Source of the DNA: Nemertoderma westbladi
Lineage: Eukaryota; Xenacoelomorpha; Nemertodermatida; Nemertodermatidae
Assembly: GCA_032718475.1 (NCBI GenBank)
Contig: JAUCBJ010007773.1
Span: forward strand, 1-26,370
Length of the DNA stretch: 26,370 nucleotides
Reading direction: 5' to 3'
Of the stretch, positions 1-8,181 are shown piece by piece. Position 1 is the stretch's first letter, and each line of letters begins with the position of its first letter. The notes under the pieces are model-generated. The model ran no database searches. It was not told where the DNA came from and saw only the letters and a list, made by a program, of their open reading frames with translations. Made by a program: the position numbers and the translations under genes.

Positions 1-14
1 AGCATTCTATACTA

Positions 15-3000
15 CTGGGGATATGGAGGGAGAGAGAGTATAGTAGGTGGGAAGCGTGTGGGGTGGTGGTGGGAGGGGTTGTGTAGTGTATGCATATTGG
101 GGGCTATGGAGGGAGAGAGAGTATAGCAGGTGGGAAGCGTGGGGGTGGTGGTGGGAGGGGTTGTGTAGTGTATGCATATTGGGGGCTATGGGGGGAGAGA
201 GAGTATAGTAGGTGGGAAGCGTGGGGGTGGTGGTGGGAGGGGTTGTGTAGTGTATGCATATTGGGGGCTATGGAGGGAGAGAGAGTATAGTAGGTGGGAA
301 GCGCGGGGGTGGTGGTGGGAGGGGTTGTGTGTGTAGTGTATGTATATTGGGGGCTATGGAGGTAGAGAGAGTATAGTAGGTGGGAAGCGTGTGGGGTGGT
401 GGTGGGAGGGGTTGTGTAGTGTATGCATATTGGGGGATATGGAGGTAGAGAGAGTATAGTAGGTGGGAAGCGTGTGGGGTGGTGGTGGGAGGGGTTGTGT
501 AGTGTATGCATATTGGGGGATATGGAGGGAGAGAGAGTATAGTAGGTGGGAAGCGCGGGGGTGGTGGTGGGAGGGGTTGTGTAGTGTATGCATATTGGGG
601 GCTATGGAGGTAGAGAGAGTATAGTAGGTGGGAAGCGTGTGGGGTGGTGGTGGGAGGGGTTGTGTAGTGTATGCATATTGGGGGATATGGAGGGAGAGAG
701 AGTATAGTAGGTGGGAAGCGCGGGGGTGGTGGTGGGAGGGGTTGTGTAGTGTATGTATATTGGGGGCTATGGAGGTAGAGAGAGTATAGTAGGTGGGAAG
801 CGTGTGGGGTGGTGGTGGGAGGGGTTGTGTAGTGTATGCATATTGGGGGATATGGAGGGAGAGAGAGTATAGTAGGTGGGAAGCGCGGGGGTGGTGGTGG
901 GAGGGGTTGTGTAGTGTATGCATATTGGGGGCTATGGAGGTAGAGAGAGTATAGTAGGTGGGAAGCGTGTGGGGTGGTGGTGGGAGGGGTTGTGTAGTGT
1001 ATGCATATTGGGGGATATGGAGGGAGAGAGAGTATAGTAGGTGGGAAGCGCGGGGGTGGTGGTGGGAGGGGTTGTGTAGTGTATGCATATTGGGCTATGG
1101 AGGGAGATAGAGAGAATATAGTAGGTGGGAAGCGTGTGGGTGGTGGTGGGAGGGGTTGTGTAGTGTATGCATATTGGGGGCTATGGAGGGAGAGAGAGTA
1201 TTGGAGGTGGGAAGCGTGGGGGTGGTGGTGGGAGGGGTTGTGTAGTGTATGCATATTGGGGGCTATGGAGGGAGAGAGAGTATTGGAGGTGGGAAGCGTG
1301 GGGGTGGTGGTGGGAGGGGTTGTGTAGTGTATGCATATTGGGGGCTATGGAGGGAGAGAGAGAGTATAGTAGGTGGGAAGCGTGGGGGTGGTGGTGGGAG
1401 GGGTTGTGTAGTGTATGCATATTGGGGGCTATGGAGGGAGAGAGAGTATTGGAGGTGGGAAGCGTGGGGGTGGTGGTGGGAGGGGTTGTGTAGTGTATGC
1501 ATATTGGGGGCTATGGAGGGAGAGAGAGTATAGTAGGTGGGAAGCGTGGGGGTGGTGGTGGGAGGGGTTGTGTAGTGTATGCATATTGGGGGCTATGGAG
1601 GGAGAGAGAGTATAGTAGGTGGGAAGCGTGGGGGTGGTGGTGGGAGGGGTTGTGTAGTGTATGCATATTGGGGGCTATGGAGGGAGAGAGAGTATAGTAG
1701 GTGGGAAGCGTGGGGGTGGTGGTGGGAGGGGTTGTGTAGTGTATGCATATTGGGGGCTATGGAGGGAGAGAGAGTATTGTAGTAGGTGGGAAGCGTGGGG
1801 GTGGTGGTGGGAGGGGTTGTGTAGTGTATGCATATTGGGGGCTATGGAGGGAGAGAGAGAGTATAGTAGGTGGGAAGCGTGGGGGTGGTGGTGGGAGGGG
1901 TTGTGTAGTGTATGCATATTGGGGGCTATGGAGGGAGAGAGAGTATAGTAGGTGGGAAGCGTGGGGGTGGTGGTGGGAGGGGTTGTGTAGTGTATGCATA
2001 TTGGGGGCTATGGAGGGAGAGAGAGAGTATAGTAGGTGGGAAGCGTGGGGGTGGTGGTGGGAGGGGTTGTGTAGTGTATGCATATTGGGGGATATGGAGG
2101 GAGAGAGAGTATAGTAGGTGGGAAGCGTGGGGGTGGTGGTGGGAGGGGTTGTGTAGTGTATGCATATTGGGGGATATGGAGGAAGAGAGAGTATAGTAGG
2201 TGGGAAGCGTGGGGGTGGTGGTGGGAGGGGTTGTGTAGTGTATGCATATTGGGGGATATGGAGGGAGAGAGAGTATAGTAGGTGGGAAGCGTGGGGGTGG
2301 TGGTGGGAGGGGTTGTGTAGTGTATGCATATTGGGGGCTATGGAGGGAGAGAGAGTATAGTAGGTGGGAAGCGTGGGGGTGGTGGTGGGAGGGGTTGTGT
2401 AGTGTATGCATATTGGGGGCTATGGAGGGAGAGAGAGTATTGGAGGTGGGAAGCGTGGGGGTGGTGGTGGGAGGGGTTGTGTAGTGTATGCATATTGGGG
2501 GCTATGGAGGGAGAGAGAGTATAGTAGGTGGGAAGCGCGGGGGTGGTGGTGGGAGGGGTTGTGTAGTGTATGCATATTGGGGGCTATGGAGGGAGAGAGA
2601 GTATAGTAGGTGGGAAGCGTGGGGGTGGTGGTGGGAGGGGTTGTGTAGTGTATGCATATTGGGGGCTATGGAGGGAGAGAGAGTATAGTAGGTGGGAAGC
2701 GTGGGGGTGGTGGTGGGAGGGGTTGTGTAGTGTATGCATATTGGGGGCTATGGAGGGAGAGAGAGTATAGTAGGTGGGAAGCGTGGGGGTGGTGGTGGGA
2801 GGGGTTGTGTAGTGTATGCATATTGGGGGCTATGGAGGGAGAGAGAGTATAGTAGGTGGGAAGCGTGGGGGAGGTGGTGGGAGGGGTTGTGTAGTGTATG
2901 CATATTGGGGGCTATGGGGGGAGATAGAGTATAGTAGGTGGGAAGCGTGGGGGTGGTGGTGGGAGGGGTTGTGTAGTGTATGCATATTGGGGGATATGGA

Positions 3001-5039
3001 GGGAGATAGAGTATAGTAGGTGGGAAGCGTGGGGGTGGTGGTGGGAGGGGTTGTGTAGTGTATGCATATTGGGGGCTATGGAGGGAGAGAGAGTATAGTA
3101 GGTGGGAAGCGTGGGGGTGGTGGTGGGAGGGGTTGTGTAGTGTATGCATATTGGGGGCTATGGAGGGAGAGAGAGTATAGTAGGTGGGAAGCGTGTGGGT
3201 GGTGGTGGGAGGGGTTGTGTAGTGTATGCATATTGGGGGCTATGGAGGGAGAGAGAGTATAGTAGGTGGGAAGCGTGTGGGTGGTGGTGGGAGGGGTTGT
3301 GTAGTGTATGCATATTGGGGGCTATGGAGGGAGAGAGAGTATAGTAGGTGGGAAGCGTGTGGGTGGTGGTGGGAGGGGTTGTGTAGTGTATGCATATTGG
3401 GGGCTATGGAGGGAGAGAGAGTATAGTAGGTGGGAAGCGTGTGGGTGGTGGTGGGAGGGGTTGTGTAGTGTATGCATATTGGGGGCTATGGAGGGAGAGA
3501 GAGTATAGTAGGTGGGAAGCGTGTGGGTGGTGGTGGGAGGGGTTGTGTAGTGTATGCATATTGGGGGCTATGGAGGGAGAGAGAGTATAGTAGGTGGGAA
3601 GCGTGTGGGTGGTGGTGGGAGGGGTTGTGTAGTGTATGCATATTGGGGGCTATGGAGGGAGAGAGAGTATAGTAGGTGGGAAGCGTGGGGGTGGTGGTGG
3701 GAGGGGTTGTGTAGTGTATGCATATTGGGGGCTATGGAGGGAGAGAGAGTATAGTAGGTGGGAAGCGTGTGGGTGGTGGTGGGAGGGGTTGTGTAGTGTA
3801 TGCATATTGGGGGCTATGGAGGGAGAGAGAGTATAGTAGGTGGGAAGCGTGTGGGTGGTGGTGGGAGGGGTTGTGTAGTGTATGCATATTGGGGGCTATG
3901 GAGGGAGAGAGAGTATAGTAGGTGGGAAGCGTGGGGGTGGTGGTGGGAGGGGTTGTGTAGTGTATGCATATTGGGGGCTATGGAGGGAGAGAGAGTATAG
4001 TAGGTGGGAAGCGTGGGGGTGGTGGTGGGAGGGGTTGTGTAGTGTATGCATATTGGGGGCTATGGAGGGAGAGAGAGTATAGTAGGTGGGAAGCGTGTGG
4101 GTGGTGGTGGGAGGGGTTGTGTAGTGTATGCATATTGGGGGCTATGGAGGGAGAGAGAGTATAGTAGGTGGGAAGCGTGTGGGTGGTGGTGGGAGGGGTT
4201 GTGTAGTGTATGCATATTGGGGGCTATGGAGGGAGAGAGAGTATAGTAGGTGGGAAGCGTGGGGGTGGTGGTGGGAGGGGTTGTGTAGTGTATGCATATT
4301 GGGGGCTATGGAGGGAGAGAGAGTATAGTAGGTGGGAAGCGTGTGGGTGGTGGTGGGAGGGGTTGTGTAGTGTATGCATATTGGGGGCTATGGAGGGAGA
4401 GAGAGTATAGTAGGTGGGAAGCGTGTGGGTGGTGGTGGGAGGGGTTGTGTAGTGTATGCATATTGGGGGCTATGGGGGGAGAGAGAGTATAGTAGGTGGG
4501 AAGCGTGTGGGTGGTGGTGGGAGGGGTTGTGTAGTGTATGCATATTGGGGGCTATGGAGGGAGAGAGAGTATAGTAGGTGGGAAGCGTGGTGGTGGTGGT
4601 GGGAGGGGTTGTGTAGTGTATGCATATTGGGGGCTATGGGGGGAGAGAGAGTATAGTTGGTGGGAAGCGTGGGGGTGGTGGTGGGAGGGGTTGTGTAGTG
4701 TATGCATATTGGGGGCTATGGGGGGAGAGAGAGTATAGTTGGTGGGAAGCGTGTGGGTGGTGGTGGGAGGGGTTGTGTAGTGTATGCATATTGGGGGCTA
4801 TGGAGGGAGAGAGAGTATAGTAGGTGGGAAGCGTGTGGGTGGTGGTGGGAGGGGTTGTGTAGTGTATGCATATTGGGGGCTATGGAGGGAGAGAGAGTAT
4901 AGTAGGTGGGAAGCGTGGGGGTGGTGGTGGGAGGGGTTGTGTAGTGTATGCATATTGGGGGCTATGGAGGGAGAGAGAGTATAGTAGGTGGGAAGCGTGT
5001 GGGTGGTGGTGGGAGGGGTTGTGTAGTGTATGCATATTG
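15..5039. repeat. 82-bp G-rich satellite array, about 61 units
   Basis: Tandem units of 82 bp fill this stretch, with a few units 2 to 4 bp longer or shorter (for example near 326, 1090, 1345 and 1773). The plus strand is rich in G and T and very poor in C. Variants differ at a few fixed sites: gcgtggggg, gcgtgtggg or gcgcggggg; ctatgg or atatgg; tatagtagg or tattggagg. Units at about 3180-3620 all carry the gtgtggg variant, suggesting recent local spread. Many units contain four G-tracts of at least three bases spaced by 7 or fewer bases, a canonical G-quadruplex pattern. The long open frames here on both strands (up to 328 codons on minus) are low-complexity by-products of repetition and rare stops, not genes. 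The first 14 bases look non-repetitive, so the left edge is probably just inside the window. Confidence 0.97.
347..1090. repeat. Dimeric higher-order block inside the satellite
   Basis: Two unit types alternate here. One reads ctatggaggtagag followed by gcgtgtgggg; the other reads atatggagggagag followed by gcgcggggg. One is 83 bp and one 82 bp, giving a dimer of about 165 bp, which equals 55 codons. That is why minus-strand frames through this block stay open with a 55-residue repeat. At least four dimers are visible, after one irregular unit near 431-512. Confidence 0.8.
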
Positions 5040-5251
5040 GTAATATGATAATAATAGTGATTGATATACATACTGATAATTCTGAGTAATGGTGTGCATC
5101 GATTTTATTAATAGTTATCATGTATGTCAAGGGATTACCGTCGATATAAACATTAAATTAAGTGAACTGGGCGTTGCAAATAGTTACTAGGATATTTATT
5201 ACTTAAAGAACAACATAACAGAAACGTGTAATTAGAAGTTTAACACTAACC
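5040..5251. other. AT-rich spacer, no gene seen
   Basis: Unique-looking AT-rich DNA between the satellite and the LINE derivative. I see no coding frame, RNA gene or repeat. If the ATP7 exon at 8182-10282 continues leftwards, this is intronic. Confidence 0.6.
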
Positions 5252-5262
5252 AACACCCAAAG
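5252..5262. repeat. Target-site duplication, left copy
   Basis: The 11-mer aacacccaaag is repeated exactly at 7185-7195, immediately after the (TAG)n tail of the retroelement. The pair brackets 5263-7184. Confidence 0.85.
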
Positions 5263-7184
5263 CGGGGGTTACATTAGCGGGGGTTGGGGGGTGCTTTTTT
5301 GCCGAGTCAGCTCTCGGGGCAAATACCACACCCTGGTTTGCCATTCCACAGGGTGGGTGTCGCAATGGAGTCAGATATGAGGCCCATCACCCTTATCTAC
5401 TCTGGCGCACATGACCCACCATTGGCTGTTGCAGCTCATCTGCTGGGTCATGCCCTGTACCCTTGCTGCCAGGTGCAGGTCGCAGTGAAGTGCTCTCAGA
5501 GTGGACATGAGAACACTCTACTCCTGACCAGCCATTGGTAGATCACCATCTGCCTGATCAGGCCATATACCCCTGCAGCCAAGTATATGGGTCCTTAATC
5601 CAGGACCAAGGGCGTCCTTATCCCAGAACGAAGGGGGTCCTAGTTACAGGACCAGATTTGCCCTAGTAAAAGGGGTCTATGCAGCTACAGGTGGCACCTC
5701 CTTTATGCTGCATGGAGGTGGCAAGTTTTCTTGATCAATGACCTAGAATACCTGACCTGACCTGAGATGAAAAGATGAGAAATGAAAAAAAAAAAAAATG
5801 AAAACAAATAAGTTGGTGCCAGTTCCCAAGAAGGGCAACCTAACACTCTATGGTTCTTTTCGGAGAATCTCATTGATCTCAATTGCTGCAAAGCTATACA
5901 ATAGGATTCTATTAAATCGCATCAGGGATCCCATTGAGAGACTGCTCCGTGGAAATCAGAATGGGTTCCGTAAAGGTCGTGGGACCATGGAGCCCATTTT
6001 GGCACTTAGAAGGATAATTGAAGAATTATCAAAAAAGAAAGACAGGCATCTGGCTGTTATCTTTGTTGACTTCTTCAAGGCCTTTGATTCAGTCTCTCGC
6101 TCACGTATGTTCAGCATACTTTCATTATATGGGATTCCTGATGAAATTATTGCAGCAATCAGATCAGTATACGATGGTTCGACAACATTTGTGTCTACTG
6201 TTGACGGTGACACAGAACCATTCGAAGTGTTATGGGGCGTCCTCCAAGGAGACACACTTGCACCATTCTTATTCATTATTGTGGTTGACTATGTTCTACG
6301 CATGTCCTTAGATCATCATAATGATGATGGGGTGATGATAACTCCACCTACTGGCTCCAGAAGTCGAGGAAATCCTGCCAAGTACCTAACTGATCTAGAC
6401 TTTGCTGATGACTTAGGAGTACTCTCAGAATCATTAGAGGGAGCCCAACGGCTCCTCAGCTCATTAGAACATGCTGCTTCTAGTGTTGGTCTTTTTATTA
6501 ACTCCAGAAAGACCAAAATTCTGACAGTTAACTTTGAAAGTCCTCAGCAAGTCTCTGATCGGATGAGCATAAGCTCAAAGGATGGTATGCTTGAGCATGT
6601 CGACGACTTCTGTTACCTGGGATCATGGATCCGGAAGTCAGGTGAGGACCTTCGAATACGTAAGGGAAAGGCATGGGCAGCCTTGAATAGGCTTTCCAGG
6701 ATTTGGAAGTCACCGAGAATTAATCGGAAACTTAAGGTCCGATTATTTAGAGCAGCAGTAGTTCCAGTACTCCTCTACAAATCTCTGGATGGCACATTCA
6801 CAAGAATGCTACGCCGGGTTCATTGTGTCAAGTACAATGCACACATCTCCAACCAGACACTATATAACATTGGAGGTGTCTCATTGGTTCCCCCAAGCTT
6901 GACACTAGAACAAAATCGCCTCCGCTTTGCAGGACATTGCTTTCGCCGTGAGGACCAGCCAGTGCATAATCTTGTACTTTGGCAGCCTCATGGAGTGAAT
7001 AAGCATGGTGGACAGCCCATGACTTTCTTGAGACGCATCTTAAAGGACACTGGTCTTAAAGATGCGGATGATCTAGCAAATGTCATGGGTGATAGGGAGT
7101 TGTGGCGGTGCAATTTTGTTGACAAGCCGGCACAGCATTCTTAAAAATGCAGCTGCAATGCAGCATGCCGATCCTAGTAGTAGT
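5263..7184 (+). mobile_element. Non-LTR retrotransposon derivative with intact TSD
   Basis: This 1922-bp insertion is flanked by a perfect 11-bp direct repeat and ends in a short (TAG)n tail, so it moved by target-primed reverse transcription. It has two parts. The first, 5263 to about 5780, is a GC-richer leader in which I recognise no protein; its short frame at 5284-5541 matches nothing I know. It ends in a run of 14 A. The second part starts directly after that run, in the middle of a LINE reverse transcriptase. The apurinic-type endonuclease and the first part of the polymerase are absent. The family resembles the RTE/Jockey/CR1-type elements common in invertebrates; I cannot place the clade. 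Either the deleted form was mobilised in trans, or the deletion came after insertion. Confidence 0.88.
5798..7144 (+). CDS. LINE reverse transcriptase, N-terminally incomplete
   Basis: A 448-codon frame without stops, opening right after the poly-A run. Visible reverse transcriptase landmarks in order: VPVPKKGN near the start, NGFRKGRGT at about residue 53, motif A VDFFKAFDS at about 90, motif B GVLQGDTLAPF at about 147, the catalytic box FADD at about 202, and a conserved LINE C-terminus (RLRFAGHCFRR, then DRELWR). The frame passes straight from LLY to KSLDGT near nucleotide 6778. Related elements have roughly a dozen more residues there, including a GxETWTLT motif, so an in-frame deletion removed part of the thumb region. 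With no endonuclease and this gap the product is probably not autonomous, although the catalytic aspartates are present. The first ATG may not be a used start. Confidence 0.88.
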   Translation: MKTNKLVPVPKKGNLTLYGSFRRISLISIAAKLYNRILLNRIRDPIERLLRGNQNGFRKGRGTMEPILALRRIIEELSKKKDRHLAVIFVDFFKAFDSVSRSRMFSILSLYGIPDEIIAAIRSVYDGSTTFVSTVDGDTEPFEVLWGVLQGDTLAPFLFIIVVDYVLRMSLDHHNDDGVMITPPTGSRSRGNPAKYLTDLDFADDLGVLSESLEGAQRLLSSLEHAASSVGLFINSRKTKILTVNFESPQQVSDRMSISSKDGMLEHVDDFCYLGSWIRKSGEDLRIRKGKAWAALNRLSRIWKSPRINRKLKVRLFRAAVVPVLLYKSLDGTFTRMLRRVHCVKYNAHISNQTLYNIGGVSLVPPSLTLEQNRLRFAGHCFRREDQPVHNLVLWQPHGVNKHGGQPMTFLRRILKDTGLKDADDLANVMGDRELWRCNFVDKPAQHS

Positions 7185-7195
7185 AACACCCAAAG
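7185..7195. repeat. Target-site duplication, right copy
   Basis: Exact copy of aacacccaaag at 5252-5262, abutting the TAGTAGTAGT tail of the retroelement. Confidence 0.85.
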
Positions 7196-7656
7196 GCCTC
7201 CTATAATTATATGCCAACATCTGTCTGTCTCTTTATATGAAAGGAAAACGGGAAGTTATTTTTCCATAATTATGAAGTTATTGTCCAAAGTGTGAAGTGT
7301 TGGTTATAGTTAAAACATTCGAATAAGGAAATGTTTTATTAAAATGCATCGATATATTGGATGTTACATTTAAAGAATGTGCAAAAAAAATGCAAAAAAA
7401 GTATTTTAAGAAAACACACATAGTGACTTGGTTATAGAAAAATTAATGCAAGCAAAGAAAAGAGTATAAAGTATAACAAATAAATAGTAGCAAATGGCCT
7501 TTCTTTAAAATCTTGTCAATCAGGAAGATTTAATAATTGTGATAAAATCTTTTTGGGAATTTTTCTAGTTTTAGAGTTTCTAATTTTTATAGTTTTTTTT
7601 CTAGTAAAACAAATTTAGATTGGTCAACCATTAATTAATACACGTTTTGACAATAA
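7196..7656. other. AT-rich intronic sequence, no gene seen
   Basis: No frame, RNA or structured repeat that I can support. It lies between the LINE derivative and the 22-bp minisatellite and is most likely intron of the ATP7 gene. I searched it on the minus strand for the next ATPase exon and saw none. Confidence 0.55.
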
Positions 7657-8150
7657 TTAGTTCACGTTTAGTTTACCATTAGTTCACGTTTAGTTTACCA
7701 TTAGTTCACGGTTAATTTACCATTAATTTACGTTTAGTTTACCATTAGTTCACGTTTAGTTTACCATTAGTTCACGTTTAGTTTACCATTAGTTCAGGCT
7801 TAGTTTACCATTAGTTCACGTATAATTTACCATTATTTCACGTATAGTTTACCATTAGTTCACATTTAGTTTACCATTAGTTCAGGCTTAATTTACCATT
7901 AGTTCACGTATAGTTTACCATTAGTTCACATTTAGTTTACCATTAATTTACATGTAGTTTATCATTAGTTCACGTTTAGTTTACCATTAGTTCACGTTTA
8001 ATTTACCATTAGTTCATGTATAGTTTACCATTAGTTCAGGCTTAGTTTACCATTACATCACGTTCAGTTTACCATTAGTTCAGGCTTAGTTTACCATTAG
8101 TTCACGTATAGTTTACCATTAGTTCAGGCTTAGTTTACCATTAGTTTACA
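7657..8150. repeat. 22-bp minisatellite, about 22 copies
   Basis: Unit ttagttcacgtttagtttac plus ca, repeated with point variants in the centre (cacgttta, caggctta, cacgtata, cacattta). It ends about 30 bp downstream (in gene sense) of the ATP7 splice donor at 8181, so it forms the very start of that intron. In the sense of the gene it is rich in A and C with tggtaaac boxes. No reading frame of note. Confidence 0.95.
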
Positions 8151-8175
8151 TTTTGTCCTGTCGGGCAGTGTTGCG

Positions 8176-8181
8176 ACTTAC
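8176..8181 (-). other. Splice donor of the ATP7 exon
   Basis: On the minus strand the exon ends ...TTCGTAG and is followed by GTAAGT, a consensus donor. Beyond it the frame loses homology and stops after 12 more residues. The exon ends after the first base of a codon. Confidence 0.85.

Noticed and set aside
90-5130. Dozens of open frames of 60-328 codons in the satellite (His/Pro/Leu-rich on minus, Gly/Trp-rich on plus)
   Set aside because: The same peptides recur in different frames every 82 bp and simply reflect a repeat with few stops. No start context or conserved domain supports translation.
5284-5541. 85-codon frame in the retroelement leader
   Set aside because: No family motif and no spacing consistent with a LINE ORF1. 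It may be translated but I have no evidence.
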